Part shown: positions 1 through 9,136 of the stretch, piece by piece
How positions within the stretch are numbered: the first letter of the stretch is position 1
How the letters are laid out: the number at the start of each line of letters is the position of its first letter
From: Neodiprion pinetum
Taxonomy: Eukaryota; Arthropoda; Insecta; Hymenoptera; Diprionidae
Reading direction: 5' to 3'
Assembly (NCBI RefSeq): GCF_021155775.2
Contig: NC_060237.1
Span: forward strand, 21,350,970-21,414,969
Length of the DNA stretch: 64,000 nucleotides
Notes under the pieces: generated by a model
The model's input: only the letters and a program-made list of their open reading frames with translations
Database searches by the model: none
Told to the model about the DNA's origin: nothing
Translations under genes and position numbers: made by a program

Positions 1-935
1 TTTGTTTACACTTTACTTGTACGTGAGACATTCATCGGTACGGATGTGTTTTCGAGACTTCGGCTCTACTAAATTTACGTGAACTTGTGTCTTACTTGTG
101 TAACAACGGTGCAATATCCAGTACAAGTTAATTTAATGAACAATTCTCTATCGCTATTCAATCAGAGATTTTATAATAGTTATAAATATTCGTTAATACA
201 ATATAAGTGAAGTTAGTTGTGAACAGTAACAATTTATCTCGTAAAACCGGTGGTGGTTCTAACAGCGGAAAAATAAATATATCTGATATCACGTCTAAAA
301 GATTAAAAAAATTCTTTTCATCTCGGTTGTTCATTCAGTCAATTACTTCATCTCGATATTATCAAGATGGAATTTCATCAAAACATGTGCGGATACGATT
401 GGTAACGTCGCGGTAAACAATCGAGAGCCGATATATCCGCCATCTTGAGGATTATACGCTACTACAGTGGGATTTTCTCGCGCTATAAACATAAAATTGC
501 GTATTAGCTGAATATCAATGTTGATAAGGTTGTGTGTATCGTATAATTATGTGTCCGGTGTTTGGAAGACAATGACTGTTTCGATTTGAAGATATGGTAA
601 CTGAATTCCTGAGGACGTAATCTATAAATCCAATCAATGTCGATGCTGACGTTTTCCGTCGATGCTGACGTTTTCCATCGATGCAACGCAGGTAAGAACC
701 TTTTAATTTATTGTACGAGATGCTGCAATGTTCGTGACATGAAAATGTTGTAGAAACTAATATTTTATGGAGTATTGCAGTACATGAATGAACAAGCGTT
801 TATACGATGTAAACGACATTCACATAGCTTGAACAAAACATTTCAATTTTTCCGTGCAATATTTCTGTTATTGTACGAGCCATCGAATTATATGTTTTAT
901 CCATTGTTCATAGATCATATATATATTACGTTATA
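1..935. other. No recognisable gene; short tandem repeat
   Basis: AT-rich sequence with no open frame resembling a known protein. A 19-base unit (GTCGATGCTGACGTTTTCC) is repeated perfectly head to tail at 639-657 and 658-676. It is followed by a consensus-like splice donor (CAG/GTAAGA) with the cut after 691. This could be the end of a non-coding leader exon of a + strand gene such as the peptide gene at 5573, but that link is only speculation. Confidence 0.4.
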
Positions 936-1057
936 CAGCGTGAGGAAAAAGTGTGGAAACCCATGGAAATCTCACGGGGTTTGATGAAGGAAAAAAATTA
1001 CCAAGGTTTATTCTTAGGTCATTTTTAACAAGGGATTTAACTTTGGTAATTTTTTTT

Positions 1058-1116
1058 GTGAATAAGAAGTTTCTTCTCTTCAAGCACTTGTGTATATGGA
1101 GGACTATAATGTGTAG
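1058..1116 (+). repeat. 59-bp direct repeat, copy 1
   Basis: Matches 1426-1484 with one visible difference (GTGAATAAG against GTGAGTAAG). The two copies flank the tRNA-like unit inside the 936-1556 element. Confidence 0.9.
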
Positions 1117-1282
1117 ATGTTGTGTTTACCCTTTTGAATCCTTGCTTCCGATGAGAAGCCACGTAAGATAAGCAAAGCCGTCTAATGAATGATGTGCGGA
1201 TGTGCAAATCATTTTTTTACGAGAAGAATATTGTTGAAAAAATGTAAATTCGAAAAATTGGTGATTTCGAAAAATTAACGAC

Positions 1283-1356
1283 GGAGCCAGGAATCGAACC
1301 TGGCGTCTGGAGATGCTTGACCGGAGCCTTACTCCACTAGACCACCTAGCCACCCT
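1283..1356 (-). ncRNA. tRNA-like pol III unit (tRNA pseudogene or SINE head)
   Basis: On the minus strand there is a perfect T-arm (CCAGG, loop TTCGATT, CCTGG). A canonical B box GGTTCGATTCC lies at 1300-1290, an A box TGGTCTAGTGG at 1344-1334, and a T5 run at 1274-1270 that could terminate pol III. A D-stem can be drawn. The acceptor stem and anticodon arm pair poorly, so a functional tRNA is unlikely. The unit is enclosed by an 11-base perfect inverted repeat (AAATTAACGAC and GTCGTTAATTT). It is best read as a tRNA-derived insert or SINE head that may still be transcribed. Confidence 0.5.
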
Positions 1357-1425
1357 GACTCTGTTGTCGTTAATTTCTCTCATCACCAGTGAGTTCGAAT
1401 TTGTTTTTCTGTGCCCGGTTTATGT

Positions 1426-1484
1426 GTGAGTAAGAAGTTTCTTCTCTTCAAGCACTTGTGTATATGGAGGACTATAATGTGTAG
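1426..1484 (+). repeat. 59-bp direct repeat, copy 2
   Basis: Second copy of the repeat at 1058-1116, on the other side of the tRNA-like unit. Confidence 0.9.
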
Positions 1485-1551
1485 TTTTGTGTGTAATTTT
1501 TTTTTTCACCGAACACTGCCAGAATTTAGGGGTTTTCATACTTTCTCCTCG

Positions 1552-1980
1552 CACTGAGAAAAATTCCATTTCTTACAGTAACTAGAAAAATTCCGTGAAA
1601 CAGGTATCGTTGCAAGAACTGTTTGTATATTGTTGGAATTACGAAAAACGAGGTACACGTAACCATTTTGCGCTATCGTCGATCTTGTTTTGGTAATTGC
1701 AACTCAAAATCAGTTTGTTCGGCTTGCTGTACTTTTATAGTTAAATAAGGCTTTAACATCAATTTCTTGATGCACAAGCATTAAATTTTCGCAACAGTTA
1801 CAAGAAAATATAGTAACAGTGATCGTAATGGGAAAGAATAGTAACGGATACTAGACTTTCTAGTAAGAGCTACAAAACTAATTTTCATTTTCTACCTAGA
1901 ACTGTATTTTTCGATTGTGGAATAAAATGAAAATAGTTAAGGACTGAGCAGTAACCGAAACTAAAAATTTCTCTCAGTAC
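1552..1980 (+). mobile_element. MITE of about 430 bp, copy A
   Basis: Bounded by short inverted ends: ACTGAGAAAAATT on the left and AAATTTCTCTCAGT on the right. It has no coding capacity. A reverse-complement relative lies at 58841-59257 and a fragment at 5073-5192, so this is a dispersed family. Shared internal stretches include GTTAAGGACTGAGC near the right end and GAATTACGAAAAACGAGGTA near the left. A TA target duplication is suggested by the flanks but is not clean. Confidence 0.75.
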
Positions 1981-3760
1981 ACCCCGTAGATTAAATCTAT
2001 TACGTTATTTCCCGTTATCAAATACCATAACTTATACTACATAATAGATCTTTATAAATGCGTTACACAAGATTCAGCTTGCTCGATTATAGTAAAGCTA
2101 ACTGTTGAGGTAAACGGTGGAAACGATGGTGCAACCAATTCGCATTAGAATCTAACAGAGGTATAATAATGCTTATTTGTTTAGTGCCACCATCGGGGGA
2201 GTGCCAATATTTGGTAAACTAGCCACGATGCGGTTCTCGCGTGCTCTGCAACTGCTTTTGATCCCTAAGTAAACATCGGTGAAGCAGGAACCGATTGAGA
2301 GATGTTTCTCAACATTTTTCTTTTTCATTTCGCGATAAAATGAAAATAAGAGTAACGCGGTTTTGATATAAACTGAATCGCGCACCGATTTTCTTCTATC
2401 CCGTCTTCTGCACAAGCTATTTTTGGATACGATTGTCAGGCTTACTTCTCCAGAGGAGACGTTTGATCCGGCTTCTAAGTGTATTAAAGGATTTGTCTAT
2501 TCAGAGATCACGGGTTCCGTAAAAGGAAATACATGGAATTACCACGATCAAGAATAACTCTCAATACATATCGATCCTTTTCCTTAAATTGTGGAGATTA
2601 CTTATTTATTATAGTATGTATGCATAAGTTCTGAGGGATTAATGTGTCTGCACCTATATTTGTATACAGGTATTGTCGCTTCAGAGATATTGTGGGCGAG
2701 AGATTTTTAGTCGACATAAAGATGCGGCAGGTGTAAATAGATATATATTGATACGATTACTGCTCTGACTTGTTTCAAGTACTGTCGATAGCATGGTTAT
2801 AAAATTACTATCATTTCCTTGTTCCTTTACCAATGCCTAAGTCTTATGGAAATCGGAACAGACTCTGTCGTAACTGATTTATAAATACAGACAAGAGAGG
2901 ATACAATTATTGGTACAATCGAGGATGTGACCGTACAGATTTGCGGGCGATCGGGGAATTCAAGATACAATAAAAATGTTGTTGTATCAGCGGGAAATTG
3001 ATTTTTTTAAAGTTTCCAAAAGGTCCGACATCTGGTCCAAGTTAATTTTATGCGGATCAGAAATCTACCTATTAACGAATGGAAATCGGGTAGATATAAT
3101 ACTACGTTTTAAAAAAGTATCACGATGCCGTGACACTTTGGCGATTCTTCCGATTGTAATGAACCCTGACACCACATTCATAACTAATTAAACTTCAACG
3201 CCACCCTCGCCACCTACGATTCATTTTATAAACGTCCGTTACAGTTTATTTTACGTTTGTCAAAGTCAATCCTCGTCTTCTGTATTTGAATTTCGTTCTT
3301 TTATGTTCCGTGCAGCTCCTAGTTTGAGAGATAACACGTAATTTTGCACAACCTCAGTTATTTTATCGCAGTGATTATATCCGCCTTCTCAATATTAGGA
3401 TTAAAACAACATATTTTTTTTTTCCGCCCAATACGTATTTTCGATACTTTTTGTTAGCATTCAATCATTTCACCTGGAGCAAATAAGCTGTTTAAGGAAA
3501 AAATTACCCCGCAGATTTATCAGTGAGACGGGAAAGCGATTTGAATATGAATATTTGACAGACGCGGGCGAAAAAGCCACGGCGCATTCAGGGGGATGCG
3601 GGGGCTTCGACGACGATCCCGAGATATATAAAGCGGGAATTCTCCGGTTGCGGTCAGATGAATTACGACATCTGAAGAAGAGTTTCAAACGATATCTCAA
3701 TACCCTGATATTTTGAATCAGTACGTGAGTACATTCTTTACTGTCGTGACAATATGTGTA
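1981..3760. other. No recognisable gene
   Basis: AT-rich intergenic sequence. I see no credible exon, RNA gene or repeat pair here. Confidence 0.5.
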
Positions 3761-4381
3761 TATATATATTTGGGTGTGCCGAAAACAAAGATTATTTTTT
3801 TTTTCAAACGCACATCAAAATTTCGAACGAGTATCTCAAATACTATATCTCATCCAAGTATGACCCCATAATATTGATGATTAGAAGTGCTTATTTTGTT
3901 TTTTTCGTTTTCCATTCAAATAACACGTAAAAAAAGACGGAAAAATTTTGAATTTATTTTACTCGTAAATGGCTAGACGTTTAAACTATCTGAATACAGA
4001 TTTTTGTCGAAAATTTCACGCTCCATAAAAAAATATAGAGACAAAATTTTCCTAACTCTAACCGATCGCGAGATATTCGCATATGACTCAATGTTAGTCT
4101 AGAGTTAGAAAAATTTTATCTTAGTATTTTTTATAGAGCGTGTAATTTACGATAAGAATCTGTATTTAGATAGTTTATAAGTCAAACCGTTTGGAAGAAA
4201 TTTTTTTTTTTTAATTTTTCCGATTTTCTTTGTTTTATTTAAATGGAAAAAATAAAATAAACAACTATCAATATTACGAGCTCATATTTGGATGAGATAT
4301 ACTATTTGAGATGCTCTACCGAAATTTTGATGCGCGTTTGAAAAAAATAGTTTGTTTTTTTTTTGGCATATCCTAATATAT
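3761..4381. mobile_element. Fold-back MITE, arms of about 280 bp
   Basis: A long imperfect palindrome centred near 4075. The left arm starts at about 3770 (TTGGGTGTGCCGAAAACAAA). The right arm ends at about 4373 and reads back as TTAGGATATGCC followed by an A/C-rich run. The arms stay alignable for most of their length, for example CGCACATCAAAATTTCG against CGCGCATCAAAATTTCG, and GAATACAGATTTTTGTCG against its counterpart near 4155. Both ends sit in TATATA, consistent with TA-target insertion. There is no protein-coding frame. Confidence 0.8.
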
Positions 4382-4510
4382 ATGTTTTATTTGGGGGTCA
4401 AAAAATTTTTTATTGGGACGTGGCCCAGATCTGTTCCAAATCATTAAAAAAAAATCTGTGTACAGTTTCAAGCCTATCTGTCAACTGGAACACGTGCCGC
4501 TAAGCTCTGT

Positions 4511-4892
4511 AAGTGATGAATGTAAAATATGTGTAGTATTTATAACCTGTTATTTAGTTTTGTATGACTGGTATAAATTGAGGGACCGATTTGAAACTTG
4601 GCAGAGTTGTTGCTAATAATATTAGGGACAAACCCTGAAAATTTGAAAACTTTATAATTATTGTTCCCTTATATACAAGCCTAATAAAAGTGATCCTATT
4701 AAGCTTATATATTTATGAAAGAAATATATTATAAAATGACAATGAAATTTTGAAATTTTCACGGTTTGTTTCTATTATTACAAGCAACAACTCTGCCAAG
4801 TTTCGAATCGGTCTCTTAATTTATACCAATGTCATAGAAAACGAAATAACTTGTTATAAAAACTACATGTATTTTATATTTACAACTTTTAG
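4511..4892. mobile_element. Second fold-back element, arms of about 140 bp
   Basis: The left arm (4511-4655) and right arm (4745-4892) are reverse complements with scattered differences. An example is ACTTGGCAGAGTTGTTGC near 4597 against GCAACAACTCTGCCAAGT near 4785. About 90 bases of unpaired AT-rich sequence separate them. No coding frame spans the arms, and the outer boundaries are uncertain. Confidence 0.75.
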
Positions 4893-5072
4893 ACCACCTT
4901 AATGTATATTATATAAAACTTGCAAGAGATGCAAGTGTGGTGAAGCTGTTGAGATTATAATTAGGAAACTGCTTTAATCACGGGAGCGAATGAATACTTT
5001 TGAAGAATTGAATTACATTAAAGTCACAAGACTAAATCCATAAACAATAGTTATTATACATGAGTTAGATTA

Positions 5073-5192
5073 TCGGATAGCAGCTGCAAAACTCATTTCA
5101 TCTCATACTCAGAACTGTGTTTTGCGGTAACTGACATGAAAATATAGTTAAGGGCTAATTAGAGGAGCCATAATTAGAAAATTTACTCGGTG
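5073..5192 (+). repeat. Degraded fragment of the 1552-1980 MITE family
   Basis: Matches the right-hand quarter of copy A: GCTACAAAACT, the AGAACTGT block, ATGAAAATAGTTAAGG, and an AGAAAATTTACTCGGTG end. It has many substitutions and no left end. Confidence 0.6.
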
Positions 5193-5549
5193 TCATCCTG
5201 TCTACTGGATGATTATAATGGTTTAATGTTGCTAAAATACTATTCGATATTTTGCAAATGGTTACCAACGAGCATCTTAATTATGCACGGACTATGCAAG
5301 TTGATACCTGCACCAAGATTTTCATCGAAAATATCATGTCTAAATGAATCAGTGCACTATATGACGATTTTTGCCAAACGGTCTTTACGTAATCAGAAAT
5401 CAGGAGCTTGAGGAAAAGCTCAATTAAAATCGCAGTTCAATTCCAACACCTCCTTCTCTGTCGAAATTCGTTGTGTGCATAATCATATCCTCCAGTTGTA
5501 AGATACGGTATCAAAAACATCACTTTACGTATTTCTAATCCCTTCGAAC

Positions 5550-5562
5550 TCATTTTGTGCAG
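5550..5562 (+). other. Candidate 3' splice site upstream of the ACP start codon
   Basis: CATTTTGTGCAG ends at 5562, eleven bases before the ATG at 5573. A pyrimidine-rich stretch followed by CAG suggests the 5' UTR is spliced and the true promoter lies further upstream. An unspliced leader cannot be ruled out. Confidence 0.35.
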
Positions 5563-5572
5563 CACGAATGAA

Positions 5573-6030
5573 ATGCTGAGACAAGACATAATGAGAGGAG
5601 TATCGTTATGGTACATGTTTATCTTGGTTTTGGTTTATTCTACGAGGATCGGTAGTGGCCAGGTACGTCTGAGTCAGCGTAGGGTAGAGAGATAGAAAAT
5701 TGGTAGGCTCAAATTTGAAAAAAAGGACTTTCAGGTGACATTTTCGCGGGACTGGAACCCCGGAAAACGATCTCCATCGGACGAAGGAAGCTGTTTAACA
5801 AACGCGAAAGCTTTAGCTGCAGCCTGCCACGCACTTATGGTACGTTGGACCGGAATAAATTCTTTGAAGTGTGAGTGTTGGAAAATAATCGACTATAGGG
5901 TGACTCCCTTCTTCTGCAGAGTGAACTCAAGAAGCTTTCTGCATGTCAGACTCGCACCGTCGTGCAGTTGTTGCAGTCTCGGGATGACGGGGTTCATTCG
6001 GATCAAGCTGTTCTCTTTGGACGTCGATAA
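5573..6030 (+). CDS. ACP: AKH/corazonin-related peptide (ACP) precursor
   Basis: Secreted neuropeptide precursor of the AKH/GnRH family, 101 residues from three exons: 5573-5662, 5735-5839 and 5920-6030. Both introns (72 and 80 bases) are phase 0 with GTACGT donors and CAG acceptors. Residues 1-29 form a signal peptide with core WYMFILVLVY. Residues 30-39 are QVTFSRDWNP, followed by Gly40 as amide donor and the Lys-Arg cleavage site. The predicted hormone is pQVTFSRDWNP-amide, which I recall as the form reported for Tribolium ACP. The rest is an associated peptide with cysteines at 50, 61 and 74, ending in Phe-Gly-Arg-Arg. Intron 1 splits the hormone between Gln1 and Val2. The ATG at 5568 gives only MKC and a stop; Met7 is an alternative start. 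AKH itself usually has LTF or VNF with Trp8-Gly, and corazonin differs more, so ACP is the best call. Poly(A) signals AATAAA are at 6194 and 6352. Confidence 0.93.
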
Positions 6031-7521
6031 GGCATGGGTTTTTGAAAGGAAATAGAAAAACGTTATTGGGTTGTTTATTGTTTCCCCGCTTTTTTAACGA
6101 CGACGACTGCAGTCAGGTATATGGTAGGGACCCTGCGAAGCACAACATTTTCACAATTTCATTGAGGCATTCTCTTGATTATGATTAAAAACAAATAAAA
6201 TTATAATAATTCAGTTTGATCAGGAATATAGTAGATGTAGACGACACGTTTGATTTTGTGTAAGAAACACTGCAGCTCCTTATTTAAATATTGAATTGTT
6301 TGTCATCAACCGTTGAAAGTGAGAGAAGACTTTGTATTTTACTTACCAAGAATAAACAATTTATACGTCCACCAAATCATCTGATTATATTCGAAAAATT
6401 ATAATCATTTCTTAAATTGATTACATAAAATAACTTTCAAGCTGTTACGATTAACGTTTTCAGGTTTTGTGTCCGAATTATTTGAACATCAATATAATCC
6501 ACCATCCGTTTATACAGATCAATTATTATCAAGCACTGAGAAGTTATTCATAGAAAAACGTATCGATGATAGATTATTTCTACAGTGTAATAAATTTTTC
6601 TCGTAGTATGTAATTAGCGATTGAACAATATTCGCGGTACTGTATCTTTGATCGAATAAAAATATGAGTAGTGTTTAGTCGGAACGTATGTATCTATGCA
6701 GTTTTATATCCTCTAATGTATATATAGATATACATATTGGGCCCTTAATGGATGAATAACGCTAGATCAATTTCGCCAATGCAATTATTTCTGTATTTGG
6801 CTTGAAAATACATTTCAATCGTTGTCGACATTTTGTAATATCCCATTTCATTTTACAGGGGGCTCATTTTACTCGCCTCTCCCCTACGTCCAGATAAATG
6901 TGTATCTACGACCATGCGGATTTATGTTATAACGGTTTGCCGACTTCGAATATACACCGCGGATAAAATGTGTAGAGAAACGTGTAATAACCATGTGTGA
7001 AAGTAAAGTTGTGGGTCGATTTGTCGCAGCCCACTTTATCCGGCGCTGAGGGCGAGGGGCTAACGGCTTTGGGAATTTAGATTTAGCGGGATCTAGGGGG
7101 GCTGCTAATAAATCTTAGCCTACACTCCAGAGGCGTCGCGGCGACAAACCGCAGAAGTAAGGTACTGTACGTACGTCTTTGTCGAGAGGGAACGAATGCT
7201 AATGGAGACATAAAACAACCGAAGACAGACTGGGGGTGCAGCTTGGTGGAGCGGCAATCTGCTTAACACTTTTCACGAAAACACCAATTCCTCTAATGGC
7301 CGATTGTACGGGTGCCCCATATTGAGAACCAAGGGACTTTTATCCAGCTAATTCAAATTTACAGTGTGGGTATCAACTGAGGTTTGAATGAATCCACTCC
7401 AGTAAAAACGCGATAAATTTATTTATTCTGAGATAGCTGTTTATGAGATGGAGAAAAACGGTTTCATTGACCAACATCTCTGATTCGCGATAATTTACAT
7501 GCGGAACGTAAGTAGCTCGTT
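6031..7521. other. Convergent intergenic region between ACP and the reductase
   Basis: Contains the 3' UTR of ACP (AATAAA at 6194-6199 and near 6352). It also contains the 3' UTR of the minus-strand reductase: overlapping AATAAA on the minus strand at 7418-7427, about 95 bases past its stop. I see no further gene in between. Confidence 0.6.
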
Positions 7522-9136
7522 TCATAAAGGATACGGCATCGGTTCACCCGAAAGTGCGAGCAGTAAACTTTGCGCTGCTAATACAGATATATCTGCCCTT
7601 GCTTCAACAGTGCAGCTACCCATATGCGGAGTGATGACTGTAAAAAGAAAGGTGGTTGAAAATCGAAACAACCCTCAGATGGTTGCCGCCTGTATGTGAT
7701 TAATTTTACCAGCATTTGGAACTTGAAGAAGTTCGCTACTAGCCGGAAGTGGTTCAGGGTCAGTAACATCCAAGCCAGCTGCAAATATGGTCCCATCGCG
7801 TAGAGCCTGTATCAGTGCTGAATGATCAACGATTGGTCCACGAGCGACGTTCACCAGAACAACCGTCCTCTTCATTTTCGCAAACGCTTCAGCGTCGAAC
7901 AATTGGCGAGTCTCGTTGGTCAGTGCACAAGTCACAAACACGAAATCGCTCTGACGCAGTAGGTCATCCAGAAGCACAAATTTGGCCCCGAATTCATCGT
8001 CTGTTTGAACAAGTTAAAATTTTTTGAGATGTGTAGCAAATGGTATGATTTAGGATTACCAGCTGGTTTGCGAGATCGTCCAGTGTAGAGGAAGTGTTCG
8101 ACCTCGAAGTTAGACAGCCGCTTCAAAATTCCTCGACCTATACCACCCAGTCCTACGATACCAACGGTCGCACCTTTAAGTCCGTGCCCCAACAGCCACT
8201 GCGGTCTGCTTTCCCACTGGCCTCTGATGAGACAAGTTGAAAGTGGAAGGTGGGTTTTTATCGAGCTGGTCGAAGGGGTTCAAAGTTCAGGTGCACGTTG
8301 ATACCGACCGTTCGATCATGAGGCGCCCCTCGTGGGCTCGCCGACTAGCACTGAGGGCCAGCATCACTCCGACTTCCGCGACGGCCGCGTCAAGAGCAAA
8401 GGGCGACCGCCCAACTTGAATTCCGCGACGTCTGATCTCATCTACATCCATGTGATCAAACCCCGAAGACATGGTGACGATCGCTTTGAGACTCGGACCT
8501 GTCAGATCGTGAACGGGATTTTTGACTTTTCAACAATATGCTGGAACATCATTACCACAATGATCGTGATTCGTACCAGCTAGATCGAGCATTTCCGCGT
8601 CGCAACGGACTTTGTTGGACCAAACAATCCCATCGATCGGACAGGAGTTCTTGAGGTGTCCTAGAAGATCTTCTCTGCTCTGCACGGGCCCCGGATAACC
8701 GGCCGAAATTTCCTCTCGCGTGAGCTCTGGCACGGGACATAGCAAGACCTCGCATCTACAGTGCACCGGTCATCAATCGACATGGTGGAAATTTCACTAC
8801 TGGATGTTTCACCACTGGTAAAGGACCGATCGCAACGAACAAAGATGTCTGTATTACCGCACGCCGGTCGGCACTCGGTGGACCCGAGCTTAATGCTGGC
8901 TTAAAAGCTAGCGGCACCGCGAGGAGGCGTACAATCGACCATTCGACACGGGAGTAAGAGTGCTTTTCCAACGCGGAGGAAAGACGTTCTTTGTTCTCTG
9001 TGATCGACTCGTGAAAGCTCCTCGAGATCTTTTTATTCAGCAAACTAAAATCTTCACTAACTCACGTTTTTTTCAGCAGCTCGATCCCTGGCTGCATCAT
9101 ATCCGTACTTGTCACTAGAACACGTGGCCGAATCAT
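7522..9136 (-). CDS. GRHPR: Glyoxylate/hydroxypyruvate reductase (D-2-hydroxyacid dehydrogenase family)
   Basis: Predicted to reduce glyoxylate to glycolate and hydroxypyruvate to D-glycerate with NAD(P)H. Six exons on the minus strand: 9136-9066, 8755-8577, 8498-8309, 8223-8060, 8000-7710 and 7637-7522. They join in frame into 336 residues, near the usual family length (about 325-330). The N-terminus is MIRPRVLVTSTDM. The dinucleotide motif GLGGIG is at 171-176, then YTGRS at 193-197; the Arg there suggests NADPH preference. VNVARGPIVD carries catalytic Arg255, DPEPLP carries Glu284, and ITPHMGS carries His303, so the family triad is complete. An in-frame stop precedes ATG 9136 with no other Met between. 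Introns are 310, 78, 85, 59 and 72 bases; the intron at 8224-8308 needs a weak donor (CG/GTCGGT). No break or missing residue is seen, so the gene looks functional. A paralogue elsewhere in the genome is possible. Confidence 0.93.

Larger units (their letters stand above)
936..1556. mobile_element. Non-autonomous inverted-repeat DNA element
   Basis: The two ends form imperfect terminal inverted repeats of about 27 bases. The left end starts CAGCGTGAGGAAAAAGTGTG at 936. The right end finishes with CTTTCTCCTCGCACTG at 1556. There is no transposase frame inside. The interior holds a 59-base direct repeat (1058-1116 and 1426-1484) bracketing a tRNA-like unit. The right end abuts, and probably overlaps by a few bases, the next element, so the target duplication cannot be read. 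The superfamily is not assigned; a TATA string precedes the left end, which would suit a TA-targeting element. Confidence 0.65.

Noticed and set aside
1283..1356. Functional tRNA gene
   Set aside because: The T-arm and pol III boxes are perfect, but the acceptor stem has two mismatches and two wobbles and the anticodon stem does not form with a 7-base loop, so I call it tRNA-like only.
8756..9043. 95-codon minus-strand frame beside the reductase
   Set aside because: It lies in the first intron of the reductase gene; the true first exon is 9136-9066 in another frame.
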